The notes beneath the pieces are model-generated. The model made no database searches. It had not been told where the DNA came from and saw nothing but the letters and a program-made list of their open reading frames with translations. This document shows positions 9,465-16,244 of a DNA stretch of 26,894 bases, piece by piece; position 1 is the stretch's first letter, and each line of letters starts with the position of its first letter. The DNA is taken from positions 1-26,894 of the forward strand of contig QFNE01000028.1 of the NCBI GenBank assembly GCA_003240735.1, written 5' to 3'. The position numbers were made by a program, and so were the translations under genes. This DNA comes from Paracoccus denitrificans (lineage in GTDB: Bacteria; Pseudomonadota; Alphaproteobacteria; Rhodobacterales; Rhodobacteraceae).

Positions 9465-10274
9465 TCAGCCGCGCAGACGGTCCATCGCGGCGCGGTGCAG
9501 TTCTGGCGTCGCCGCAGCGATCACACGGCCACCATGGGACGCATCACCTCCGTCCCAGTCGGTGACGATGCCCCCCGCGGCCTGAACCAGCGCCATTGGC
9601 GCCGCGATGTCATAGCGTTGCAGTCCCGCCTCGATCACCAGATCGATCTGCCCCAAGGCCAGCAGCGCATACGCATAGCAGTCCAGCCCGTAGCGGGTCA
9701 GCCGAACGTCACGCGCCACGCGCGTGAATGCGGCCCCCTCGGCACTGGTCCCGACCTCAGGGAATGTTGTCATCAGCCTTGCGTCAGGCAGCTGCACCCC
9801 TTTTCGGACCGCCAAAGTCCGGGCCCCGTGGGGTGAGAACAACTGCCCACCGTCAGCACCACCGGTAAAGCGTTCCCGGGTCCAGGGCTGGTCCATGACC
9901 CCGTATATGGGCGTGCCATTGTCATGCGTCAGTGCAATCAGCACGCCCCAGCTGGGTGCCCCGCAGATGAACGCACGTGTTCCGTCGATAGGGTCCAGCA
10001 CCCATGTCAGGCCGCTGGTGCCGGGCGTTGTGCCGTATTCTTCGCCGACGATGCCGTCCAGAGGTCGCCGTGCTGCCAGGATCGCGCGCATCGCCCGTTC
10101 ACTGGCGCGGTCCGCTTCGGTGACCGGATCAAAGCCGTGTTCGGCCTTGTTGTCTGACGAAAGGTCAGCCGTACGGAAATGCGGCAGGATCGCGGCGCGC
10201 GCGGCATCCGCCATCGCGTCGGCCACGTCGCGGATATCGGCCATGTCTGCGGCGTCTGGTGTCTGCGTCATCAT
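9465..10274 (-). CDS. hisN: Histidinol-phosphatase of the inositol monophosphatase family
   Basis: The 269-residue protein belongs to the Mg2+-dependent inositol monophosphatase superfamily. Metal and catalytic residues are in place: FDPVTEADR (48-56), GEE (77-79), DPIDGTRAF (94-102) and YDIAAP (D222). The HisN-type form GLDCYAYALLALGQIDLVIE (196-215) favours histidinol-phosphatase, penultimate-but-one in histidine synthesis, over inositol phosphatase; 3'(2'),5'-bisphosphate nucleotidase activity cannot be excluded. ATG codons at 10274 and 10271 are both possible. The Shine-Dalgarno-like GGGGCAGG lies inside the 3' arm of a strong hairpin directly before the start. The XRE regulator gene ends 59 bases upstream on the same strand, so the two may share a transcript. 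Confidence 0.88.
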   Translation of the reverse strand: MMTQTPDAADMADIRDVADAMADAARAAILPHFRTADLSSDNKAEHGFDPVTEADRASERAMRAILAARRPLDGIVGEEYGTTPGTSGLTWVLDPIDGTRAFICGAPSWGVLIALTHDNGTPIYGVMDQPWTRERFTGGADGGQLFSPHGARTLAVRKGVQLPDARLMTTFPEVGTSAEGAAFTRVARDVRLTRYGLDCYAYALLALGQIDLVIEAGLQRYDIAAPMALVQAAGGIVTDWDGGDASHGGRVIAAATPELHRAAMDRLRG

Positions 10275-10275
10275 C

Positions 10276-10319
10276 GCCTGCCCCGCTGTCGTTCAGCGAT
10301 ATGCCTAGCCGGGACAGGC
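10276..10319 (-). promoter_or_regulatory. Hairpin covering the hisN ribosome binding site
   Basis: In the minus-strand transcript GCCUGUCCCG (10319-10310) can pair with CGGGGCAGGC (10285-10276): ten consecutive pairs, one of them G-U, around a 24-base loop. The 3' arm carries the only purine-rich ribosome binding site for hisN and ends one base before its ATG. No U-run follows, so it does not look like an intrinsic terminator. It could limit hisN translation when transcription comes through from the XRE gene; that function is inferred. Confidence 0.55.
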
Positions 10320-10333
10320 AGGATTGGGAACCC

Positions 10334-10699
10334 TCAGGCGACGGCGTTCGATAGGACCCGCGCAAGTTCAAAGATCTGTCGCCGCTGGGTTACGGGCATG
10401 GCATAGTATGATCGCAGAAGCTGCAAGGCCTCTCGGTCGTCCGTCGGTCCACCGATCGTCGCACCGACGACCGGTCGACCGGCAGCGTAACCTTCGAAGA
10501 AATACGAAACCGACACGTTCAGGACTTGTGCGATGTCCCACAGGCGGGACGCGGAAACCCGGTTGGCGCCTGTTTCGTACTTTTGAACTTGCTGAAACTT
10601 GATGCCGATTGCTTCGGCGAGTTGCTGCTGGGTCAGTCCCTGCATCCAGCGCCTTTGACGAATTTGCTTTCCAACATAGAGGTCAACTTGATGCGTCAT
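10334..10699 (-). CDS. XRE-family helix-turn-helix transcriptional regulator
   Basis: This 121-residue protein is a SinR/PraR-type DNA-binding regulator widespread in alphaproteobacteria. The helix-turn-helix lies at about 21-52: LTQQQLAEAIGIKFQQVQKY followed by ETGANRVSASRLWDIAQVL. A short C-terminal extension (about 65-121) includes FFEG and REALQLLRSYYAM. The relatives I recall (Rhizobium PraR/PhrR, Rhodobacterales homologues) control surface, stress or growth-phase traits, but the targets here are unknown. The start at 10699 is preferred over 10705 because the GGGG stretch is then correctly spaced. An imperfect inverted repeat 56 bases upstream is a candidate autoregulatory site. hisN follows on the same strand. 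Confidence 0.88.
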   Translation of the reverse strand: MTHQVDLYVGKQIRQRRWMQGLTQQQLAEAIGIKFQQVQKYETGANRVSASRLWDIAQVLNVSVSYFFEGYAAGRPVVGATIGGPTDDREALQLLRSYYAMPVTQRRQIFELARVLSNAVA

Positions 10700-10754
10700 T
10701 GCCATCCCCGGTAGGCTCACGCTTGTGATAAGCCACGACCAACGCACTCACGAA

Positions 10755-10783
10755 CAAAATCACCAAATAAAAAGGTTATTTTG
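10755..10783. promoter_or_regulatory. Candidate operator upstream of the XRE regulator
   Basis: CAAAATCACC (10755-10764) and GGTTATTTTG (10774-10783) form an inverted repeat with nine of ten positions matching and a nine-base spacer. The half-site centres are 19 bases apart, about two helical turns. It is the most AT-rich spot in the divergent gap and lies 56 bases from the regulator's start. A dimeric HTH protein, possibly the regulator itself, could bind here; this is inference. Confidence 0.42.
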
Positions 10784-10985
10784 TCCAAAAAGACAGGTGA
10801 AAGCCGAAAGCTAGCCCGGTTTGGTGGCACGAACTTGGAATAAATGGCGCAAGTGGGGCGCGAATCAACGCCACAGCAACGCAACTTGAACAGGTATTCC
10901 GTTTTCCCGCCGGACAGACCGTGCAAGGGCGGTCTGACTGACATCAAGACATCGTTCCTGCGGCATTATAACTCGCTTGCAACGA

Positions 10986-11013
10986 TTGAAAATTCCGCCG
11001 TTCATGCCAATAT
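10986..11013 (+). promoter_or_regulatory. Candidate sigma-70-type promoter for the YccA-family gene
   Basis: TTGAAA (10986-10991) and CAATAT (11008-11013) are separated by 16 bases and lie about 53 bases before the ATG at 11066. Each hexamer matches four of six consensus positions. No other pair in this gap fits as well, but alphaproteobacterial promoters are degenerate and this call rests on sequence alone. Confidence 0.3.
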
Positions 11014-11065
11014 CCGTCCCCAAAGGGCGGATGACCTGCCCTCACGACGCCACAGGGAGTGTCAG

Positions 11066-11815
11066 ATGGCTGATTACAATGCTTTCCCGCGTACCGGCGC
11101 CGCGAACACGCGGACCGCTCAGTACGATGAGGGACTGCGGACATACATGAACAAGGTTTACGGGCTGATGTCCGTAGGCATGGTGCTGACTGCGATCACC
11201 GCATGGGGCCTGAACCAACTGGCCGTCGGGTCGGATGGCAACGCGACCCAGTTCGGGATGATGCTGTATCACTCGCCGCTGAAGTGGGTGGTGATGTTCC
11301 TGCCGCTGGTGATGGTGTTTGCGTTCGGCGCAGCCATCAGCCGCCTTTCGGTCGGAGCCGCGACGATCCTGTTCTACGCTTTCGCCGTGGCAATGGGCGC
11401 GTCGATCAGCTGGATCTTCTTGGCCTACGCCCAGATGTCCATCGCGACGACGTTCCTGGCCACGGCCGGCGGTTTCGCGGCGCTGTCGCTTTACGGCTAT
11501 ACCACCAAGCGGGACCTGTCGGGCATGGGCCGCTTCCTGATGATCGGCCTGATCGGTCTGATCATTGCGATGCTGGTCAACCTGTTCGTGCAATCCAGTG
11601 CGGTTCAGTTCGCCGTGTCGGCGATCGGTGTCCTGATCTTTGCAGGCCTGACCGCATACGACACGCAGAACATCAAGAACACCTACCTGCAGATGCGGGA
11701 CTCGGGCGATGATTTCCTGGGCAAGTCGGCCATCATGGGCGCTCTGACCCTGTATCTGGATTTCCTGAACCTGTTCATGTTCCTGCTGCAGTTCATGGGC
11801 AACCGCAACAACTGA
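11066..11815 (+). CDS. Bax inhibitor-1/YccA family membrane protein
   Basis: The 249-residue protein is an integral inner-membrane protein of the BI-1 (TMBIM/YccA/YbhL/YetJ) family. Members include a pH-gated Ca2+ leak channel (YetJ) and a modulator of the FtsH protease (YccA). After a soluble N-terminus (1-28), seven hydrophobic segments can be placed at about 31-51, 73-93, 97-117, 122-144, 156-176, 179-196 and 224-244. The family motifs ISWIFLAY, GLTAYDTQNIK (about 194-204) and LYLDFLNLFMFLL are present. GGGAG stands about seven bases before the ATG. The gene is transcribed alone, divergent from the XRE regulator, and ends at a clear terminator. The exact substrate or partner cannot be read from sequence. 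Confidence 0.93.
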   Translation: MADYNAFPRTGAANTRTAQYDEGLRTYMNKVYGLMSVGMVLTAITAWGLNQLAVGSDGNATQFGMMLYHSPLKWVVMFLPLVMVFAFGAAISRLSVGAATILFYAFAVAMGASISWIFLAYAQMSIATTFLATAGGFAALSLYGYTTKRDLSGMGRFLMIGLIGLIIAMLVNLFVQSSAVQFAVSAIGVLIFAGLTAYDTQNIKNTYLQMRDSGDDFLGKSAIMGALTLYLDFLNLFMFLLQFMGNRNN

Positions 11816-11833
11816 GCGGACGCCAGAAACGCG

Positions 11834-11862
11834 AAAGGCCGGCCATTGTGCCGGCCTTTTTT
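11834..11862 (+). terminator. Intrinsic terminator after the YccA-family gene
   Basis: AAAGGCCGGC (11834-11843) and GCCGGCCTTT (11850-11859) form a ten-base-pair perfect stem with a six-base loop, and the T-run continues to 11862. It starts 19 bases after the stop codon. The A-tract on the left arm would give U residues on the other strand, so it may also stop the leftward tRNA-Arg transcript. Confidence 0.92.
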
Positions 11863-11879
11863 AATGCGTGGGTGCTGGC

Positions 11880-11956
11880 TGGCGACCCCGGAAGGACTTG
11901 AACCCTCAACCCCAGACTTAGAAGGTCCGTGCTCTATCCAGTTGAGCTACGGGGCC
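11880..11956 (-). tRNA. tRNA-Arg (anticodon TCT)
   Basis: The minus strand gives a full 77-base cloverleaf. The acceptor arms GGCCCCG and CGGGGTC pair with one G-T, the D arm has TAGCTCAACTGGATAGAGCA, and the anticodon loop CTTCTAA carries TCT (plus-strand AGA at 11920-11922). The T arm contains GGTTCAAGTCC, discriminator G is followed by an encoded CCA. It reads AGA/AGG arginine codons, which are rare in GC-rich genomes. No duplicated 3' end or integrase gene is present nearby. Confidence 0.97.
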
Positions 11957-11962
11957 AGCGCG

Positions 11963-11990
11963 GATGCCGTTCTGCGGCATCGCGGTTTTT
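11963..11990. other. Perfect dyad with plus-strand T-run beside tRNA-Arg
   Basis: GATGCCG (11963-11969) and CGGCATC (11975-11981) form a seven-base-pair stem with a five-base loop; on the plus strand GCGG and five T residues follow (11986-11990). It lies between the tRNA-Arg 5' end and the GNAT stop codon. Read on the plus strand it resembles a weak terminator that would block antisense transcription into the GNAT gene. On the minus strand there is no U-run. Confidence 0.35.
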
Positions 11991-11998
11991 CTTGCAAG

Positions 11999-12463
11999 TC
12001 AAAGCCTGCGCATCATGAAGACCGACAGCGGGTCGCGCCGGTAATCTGCGAATGGCGCGCAGTCCTGAAAGCCTGCCTTCGCGTACAGTCTGCGCGCCGC
12101 GGCAAAGCTGGCCTGCGCGCCGGTTTCGAGTGCTAGCTGCGTTAGCCCCTGTTGACGGGCTTGGGTGATCAGCGCCTCAAGAACTTTCACGGCCAACCCT
12201 TGCCCACGGCACTCGGACAGGACGTGCATGGATTTGATCTCTCCCAATCCGTCGCCGTGATCCTTGATCGCGCCCATGGCGAGCGCCTGGCCGCCGCGGA
12301 CCAGCGCCAGAAACCTGATGTTCGGGGCCACAAGGTCGGTGCGCGGCAGCATGTGGATCGACTCGGGTGGTGTGTCCGCGTGCATCGCCTGAACATGGCG
12401 TTCGAACAGCGTGTCGAACAGCGGGTCCGTGGGGTCGGCGAGAGTGATTGTGATCTGATCCAT
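11999..12463 (-). CDS. GNAT family N-acetyltransferase
   Basis: This 154-residue protein has the GNAT fold, which transfers an acetyl group from acetyl-CoA to an amine. The acetyl-CoA binding motif A is clear: GEIKSMHVLSECRGQGLAV (about 74-92), with the pyrophosphate-binding RGQGLA at 86-91. Motif B follows as LALETGAQASFAAARRLYAK and AGFQDCAPFADYRRDP near the C-terminus, a form common in putative YafP/PhnO-like acetyltransferases. The substrate cannot be inferred. The gene stands alone on the minus strand, divergent from marR with only 78 bases between start codons, so a regulator binding there could affect both. The Shine-Dalgarno sequence is weak. Confidence 0.88.
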   Translation of the reverse strand: MDQITITLADPTDPLFDTLFERHVQAMHADTPPESIHMLPRTDLVAPNIRFLALVRGGQALAMGAIKDHGDGLGEIKSMHVLSECRGQGLAVKVLEALITQARQQGLTQLALETGAQASFAAARRLYAKAGFQDCAPFADYRRDPLSVFMMRRL

Positions 12464-12520
12464 TCGCCCATCTGACGCGGCGTGGCGTCACGCGCAAGCG
12501 ACCTCTTGTAAAACATAGTC

Positions 12521-12531
12521 ATGCTTAGTAT
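12521..12531. promoter_or_regulatory. Candidate MarR operator
   Basis: ATGCT-T-AGTAT is an 11-base palindrome with a single G:T mismatch, in the short gap between the divergent GNAT and marR genes. MarR-family regulators usually bind short palindromes near their own promoters. The element contains an in-frame ATG (12521), so if it is DNA-binding sequence the marR start is more likely the next ATG at 12542. Confidence 0.38.
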
Positions 12532-12541
12532 CTGCGCCAGA

Positions 12542-13015
12542 ATGAACCGCACACCCGGCCTTGCCATGTTGATGCACAGCACCGCGCGCCTTCTGGCAAA
12601 GCGGATCGAGGGGCTGACCCGCGACCGCGACCTGACCAGCGCGCAGTGGCGTCTGGTCGTCACGCTGCGCAAGAACGGCCCCATGCGTCAGGCGCGACTG
12701 GCCGAGTTTCTCGAAATCGAACCGATCAGCGCATCCCGCCTTGCCACCCGCACCCAAGCCGCCGGTTGGATCGAACGGGTTCCCGACCCTTCCCATAAAG
12801 GCGCGTGGCTGATTTCCCTGACCGAACGGGCCAGCCGTTCGCTGACGGCGATGTCAGGCACGGTCGAGGGTGTTTATGCCGATCTGCTGGACGGGATACC
12901 CGACGATCAGATCCAGACTTTCATGCAGGTGATGCGTCAGATGAATGACCGCCTGTCTGACCCAGATTCCTGCGCCAACGATGATGTGGCTTGCACTGCA
13001 AAGGACCCCGCATGA
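12542..13015 (+). CDS. MarR family transcriptional regulator
   Basis: The 157-residue protein is a winged-helix MarR regulator, normally a dimer that represses an adjacent efflux operon and releases DNA when a phenolic or lipophilic ligand binds. The DNA-binding core spans about 35-100: LTSAQWRLVVTLRKNGPMRQ, ARLAEFLEIEPISASRLATR (recognition helix) and the wing WIERVPDPSHKGAWLISLTE. Dimerisation helices form both ends. The stop overlaps the emrA ATG by four bases, so regulator and pump form one operon. ATGs at 12521 and 12542 are possible; neither has a good ribosome binding site. The second is chosen because a palindrome covers the first. The C-terminal tail carries two cysteines (DSCANDDVACT), which could be redox-sensitive, though that is only a suggestion. 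Confidence 0.88.
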   Translation: MNRTPGLAMLMHSTARLLAKRIEGLTRDRDLTSAQWRLVVTLRKNGPMRQARLAEFLEIEPISASRLATRTQAAGWIERVPDPSHKGAWLISLTERASRSLTAMSGTVEGVYADLLDGIPDDQIQTFMQVMRQMNDRLSDPDSCANDDVACTAKDPA

Positions 13016-14193
13016 GCGACCGCCCCGCCAACCCCGCCCCCTCACCGGCTGGCCAGACCCAAGACGGCACCCAAACGCCAGCCGCCGCACCGGCGCGCAC
13101 GCGCAAGGGACGCACGCGCCTGTTGCTGATCTCTGTCCCGCTGATCCTGATCTTGGCGGGCCTCTATTTCTGGCTTAGCGGCGGACGCTACGAATCCACG
13201 GAAAACGCGCAGCTGCATCAGGCGCGGATGCTGATCGCCTCGGACCTGTCTGGCCGTATCGCTGATGTTCCGATTGCCGATAACCAGCACGTCAAGGCAG
13301 GGGATATCCTGTTCAAGCTGGATGATCAGCCGTGGCGGCTGGCCTTGGATCAGGCGGATGCGGCGGTCACAGCTGCGCAGTTGCAAGTGAAGCAACTACA
13401 GGGTGCCTATGCCTCGGCCCAGTCGCAGCGCAGTCTGGCGCAAGAGGATCTGGATTTCGTGACGACGGACACCGACCGTCAGCAGCAGCTGCGCAATCGG
13501 GGCGTCGCGTCGGTCGCGTCGCTGGACCAGTCCCGCCACGACCTGCAGCGGGCAAGGGATGCGCTGACCGCGGCGGATGTGGGCGTCCAAAGTGCGGCGG
13601 CTGCCTTGGCCGGCGCACCCGATGCGCCGATCGACAGCCACCCGCTGGTTGTTCAGGCGCTGGCCGCACGAGCGAAGGCCGCATACACGCTGGAACAAAC
13701 CGTTCTGCGCGCGCCGGTCAATGGGCTGATTACGCAGGCCGCTTCATTTCAGAAGGGGCAGTTCGTTACGGCAGGATCGCCGCTGTTTTCGCTGATCGCG
13801 ACGGATGACGCATGGGTGGACGCGAACTTCAAGGAAACCCAGCTGGATGCGATTGACCCGGGCCAGACGGCCACGGTCGTGTTCGATGCGTTCCCGGGCG
13901 ACACCTATCAAGCCACCGTCCAGGCCATCGGGGCCGGAACGGGGGCTGAATTCGCCCTTCTGCCTGCACAGAATGCGACCGGTAACTGGGTGAAGGTCAC
14001 GCAGCGGGTTCCAGTCCGCGTGCATCTTGACGCCGGCCAGAACATCGACCGCCTACGGGCGGGGCTGAGCGCCACGGTGACCGTGGACACGGGCCGAACC
14101 TCCAAGTTGGACCAGATCGTCAACCGCGTTGACGGTGCTGCTACTGCGGATGGCGTCGCCCCCGCAACCGATACGGCCGTGCCCGCGAAATGA
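13012..14193 (+). CDS. emrA: HlyD/EmrA family efflux periplasmic adaptor
   Basis: This 393-residue membrane fusion protein links the EmrB-type pump to an outer-membrane channel. It has a Pro/Ala-rich cytoplasmic N-terminus (1-35), one membrane anchor (about 36-57), the first half of a biotinyl-lipoyl domain (NQHVKAGDILFKLDDQPW, about 90-107), a long alpha-helical hairpin (about 110-215), the second lipoyl half (LRAPVNGLITQAASFQKGQFV), and a beta-barrel region ending in RLRAGLSATVTVDTG. It overlaps marR by four bases and emrB by four bases, a textbook marR-emrA-emrB arrangement. The ENAQLHQARMLIASDLSGRI segment replaces the more common NAYV form of this family. Confidence 0.93.
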   Translation: MSDRPANPAPSPAGQTQDGTQTPAAAPARTRKGRTRLLLISVPLILILAGLYFWLSGGRYESTENAQLHQARMLIASDLSGRIADVPIADNQHVKAGDILFKLDDQPWRLALDQADAAVTAAQLQVKQLQGAYASAQSQRSLAQEDLDFVTTDTDRQQQLRNRGVASVASLDQSRHDLQRARDALTAADVGVQSAAAALAGAPDAPIDSHPLVVQALAARAKAAYTLEQTVLRAPVNGLITQAASFQKGQFVTAGSPLFSLIATDDAWVDANFKETQLDAIDPGQTATVVFDAFPGDTYQATVQAIGAGTGAEFALLPAQNATGNWVKVTQRVPVRVHLDAGQNIDRLRAGLSATVTVDTGRTSKLDQIVNRVDGAATADGVAPATDTAVPAK

Positions 14194-15734
14194 GCGATGC
14201 CGCCGCGCAAGGGGGGCAGCCCGACCTGACCAAGGTCGCCAACAAGGGCATCATCACGCTGTCGGTGATGCTAGCGACCATCATGCAGGTGCTGGACACC
14301 ACGATCGCCAACGTCGCGCTGCCGTCGATGCAGGCCGACCTTGGCGCGTCGGCGGACACGATCAACTGGGTGCTGACATCGTATATCGTGGCGTCGGCGA
14401 TCGTGACGGCGCTGACGGGGTGGATGGCCGACCGGATCGGGCGCAAGCAACTGTTCCTGATCTCAGTCGCCGGGTTCGTCGCCTCATCGGTGGCGTGCGG
14501 CTTTGCGTGGAGCCTGGAATCCATGGTCGGCTTCCGCATCCTGCAAGGGGTGTTCGGTGCAGCCATCGTGCCGCTGGCGCAGACGTTCCTTCTGGATATC
14601 AACCCGCCTGACAAGCAGGGGCAGGCCATGGCCGTCTGGGGCGCCGGGATCATGGTCGGGCCGATCATCGGGCCGACGCTGGGCGGATGGCTGACGGAAA
14701 GCTTTGATTGGCGCTGGGTTTTCTTCATCAACCTGCCCGTCGGCATCATCGCGTTTCTGGGCTGTCTCAGTTCACTGCCGAAAAGGCCAACCAAGCGGCG
14801 CTACTTCGACGTCGTGGGCTTTGCGTTCATCGCACTGGGCGTCGGCGCGTTGCAGATGATGCTGGACCGTGGCGCTGAACTCGACTGGTTCAACTCGACC
14901 GAAGTGGTGATCGAGGCGGGGCTGGCGATCATCGGCTTCTGGGTCGCGGCCATTCACATCGCCACGTCGAACCGACCGTTCATCGACCCGGGCATCTTTG
15001 CCAACCGCAACTTCTCGGCCGGGCTGGTGATGATCTTTGTCGTGGGGATGGTTTTGATGGCGTCGATGGCGCTGTTGCCGCCGATGCTGTCGCGGATCTT
15101 CGGCTATCCGGTGATGACGACTGGCATGGTCATGGCCCCACGGGGCATGGGCACCATGGTGTCGATGCTGCTGGTCGGGCGTCTGATGAAGTTCGTCGAT
15201 GCGCGAATCCTTATCGTCACCGGACTGCTGCTGACGGCCGGTTCGCTGCACTACATGACCGGGTTTTCGCCGGGCATGGACTCGCGACCGGTGATCTGGT
15301 CCGGGGTCGTGCAAGGCATGGGCATGGGCCTGGTGTTCGTCCCGCTGTCGAGCCTCGCGTTCGCCACGATGGACGCATCCTATCGCGCAGACGCCACTGC
15401 GCTGTTCAGCCTTGTGCGAAACATCGGCTCTTCGATCGGGATCTCGGTCGTGACGTTCCTGCTGACCCGCAACATTCAGGTCAATCGGACCGAGCTTGTG
15501 TCGGGCCTGACGAACGTGTCACCCAACTTGCAGATGGGGCTGCCCACGCAGGGGATCAGTCCGCAGACGTCGCTGGCCGTTCTGGACAACCTTGTGACGC
15601 AACAGGCGCTGATGATCGGGTATCTGGACGATTATCTGCTGATGTCGTGGATGACGCTGGCGGTCCTGCCGCTGGTCTTGCTGCTGCGCCGACCGTCCCG
15701 CCCGACCGCCGCCCCCATCGCACACGGCGAGTAG
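14190..15734 (+). CDS. emrB: DHA2 family MFS multidrug efflux transporter (EmrB/QacA type)
   Basis: This 514-residue protein is a 14-helix major facilitator drug:proton antiporter. Diagnostic motifs are D1 (LDTTIANVALP, 35-45), motif A in the first cytoplasmic loop (GWMADRIGRKQLFL, 77-90), motif B (RILQGVFGAAIVPLAQ, about 116-131) and the antiporter motif C (GAGIMVGPIIGPTLGGWLTE, 151-170). DWRWVFFINLPVG follows as usual in DHA2 pumps. It begins inside the emrA stop codon and ends the operon. With the EmrA-like adaptor and a TolC-type channel encoded elsewhere it would expel hydrophobic compounds across both membranes. The actual drug is unknown. No good terminator separates it from the converging complex I gene 31 bases on. 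Confidence 0.95.
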   Translation: MSDAAAQGGQPDLTKVANKGIITLSVMLATIMQVLDTTIANVALPSMQADLGASADTINWVLTSYIVASAIVTALTGWMADRIGRKQLFLISVAGFVASSVACGFAWSLESMVGFRILQGVFGAAIVPLAQTFLLDINPPDKQGQAMAVWGAGIMVGPIIGPTLGGWLTESFDWRWVFFINLPVGIIAFLGCLSSLPKRPTKRRYFDVVGFAFIALGVGALQMMLDRGAELDWFNSTEVVIEAGLAIIGFWVAAIHIATSNRPFIDPGIFANRNFSAGLVMIFVVGMVLMASMALLPPMLSRIFGYPVMTTGMVMAPRGMGTMVSMLLVGRLMKFVDARILIVTGLLLTAGSLHYMTGFSPGMDSRPVIWSGVVQGMGMGLVFVPLSSLAFATMDASYRADATALFSLVRNIGSSIGISVVTFLLTRNIQVNRTELVSGLTNVSPNLQMGLPTQGISPQTSLAVLDNLVTQQALMIGYLDDYLLMSWMTLAVLPLVLLLRRPSRPTAAPIAHGE

Positions 15735-15765
15735 GGGCGCGAGGCACGGCTGGAATTTCAGCGGT

Positions 15766-16077
15766 TTAGTGCGTCCAGGGCGCGCGGCGGTCGCTGGCGA
15801 AATTCTCGCCATAGCCGCGGGGCCGGACGTTGTTGGCGCGCGGGTGGACGGCCAGCACGGTGAACTCCAGCCCCTCCGCCTCGGCATAGGCGACGGCCTC
15901 TTCCAGGGTCGGGAATTTCAGCCGCACCTGCGCCTGGGTGTCGTCGCTGCTGGTCCAGCCCATCAGCGGGTCGATCTTACGGGGGTCCGCTTGCGGGAAT
16001 TCCAGAATCCATTGCCGCGTGCGGGCGATGCCCGACTGCATGGCGTTGCGGGCAGGCTGATAGATACGGACGCGCAT
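15766..16077 (-). CDS. Complex I accessory subunit, NDUFS4 (18 kDa) family
   Basis: The 103-residue protein belongs to the ETC complex I subunit family, whose mitochondrial member is NDUFS4. Alphaproteobacteria such as Paracoccus carry it as a supernumerary complex I subunit. Visible marks are RIYQPARNAMQSGIARTRQW (4-23), WILEF, the DPLMGWTSSDD segment (about 36-46), a phosphate-binding-like loop in the family, the FPTLEEAVAYAEAEG helix and the C-terminal YGENFASDRRAPWTH. Start 16077 is taken because GAAGG lies upstream and the family begins at this point. The gene stands alone, away from the main nuo operon, which is usual. It converges on emrB. Confidence 0.9.
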   Translation of the reverse strand: MRVRIYQPARNAMQSGIARTRQWILEFPQADPRKIDPLMGWTSSDDTQAQVRLKFPTLEEAVAYAEAEGLEFTVLAVHPRANNVRPRGYGENFASDRRAPWTH

Positions 16078-16167
16078 GGGGACTACCTTCGCGGCAACTG
16101 ACACATAACGCCTAGGCTTTTGACGCAACGCGGGCTGCCGATCAAGGGGCGCTGCGATGCATCACTG

Positions 16168-16205
16168 GCCGTGGGCACGGCAAATGTCGGAACGTTCGTG
16201 CCGAC
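16168..16205 (+). other. Overlapping dyads in the sodC leader
   Basis: GCCGTG/CACGGC (16168-16173 with 16176-16181) forms one hairpin and GTCGG/CCGAC (16186-16190 with 16201-16205) another. A third pairing, GGCACG (16174-16179) with CGTGCC (16197-16202), excludes both. The element ends 39 bases before the sodC start. Alternative folds of this kind could be regulatory, or merely a result of high GC content. Confidence 0.3.
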
Positions 16206-16244
16206 GTGGCGTTCCACTGGCACCAACTCCCGGAGGAACCCCCC

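Larger units (their letters stand above)
10700..11065. other. Divergent intergenic region between XRE regulator and YccA-family gene
   Basis: This 366-base stretch has no supportable gene. A 76-codon minus-strand frame (10717-10947) lacks a ribosome binding site and any family resemblance. The section at 10750-10800 is much more AT-rich than its surroundings and holds an inverted repeat. Further right lie a promoter-like pair (10986-11013) and an AT-rich ATTATAAC at about 10965. The region probably carries the divergent promoters of the regulator and the membrane protein gene. Confidence 0.6.

Noticed and set aside
8569..9585. A 338-codon plus-strand open frame opposite mgtE
   Set aside because: It is antisense to mgtE and runs on into hisN; no domain or start signal is seen.
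10717..10947. A 76-codon minus-strand open frame in the divergent gap before the XRE gene
   Set aside because: No ribosome binding site or family resemblance, and it covers the AT-rich inverted repeat likely to be regulatory.
11880..11956. tRNA-Arg as an integration site for a mobile element
   Set aside because: No duplicated tRNA 3' end, integrase or compositional shift is seen nearby.
11846..12136. A 96-codon plus-strand open frame
   Set aside because: It runs antisense through tRNA-Arg and the end of the GNAT gene.
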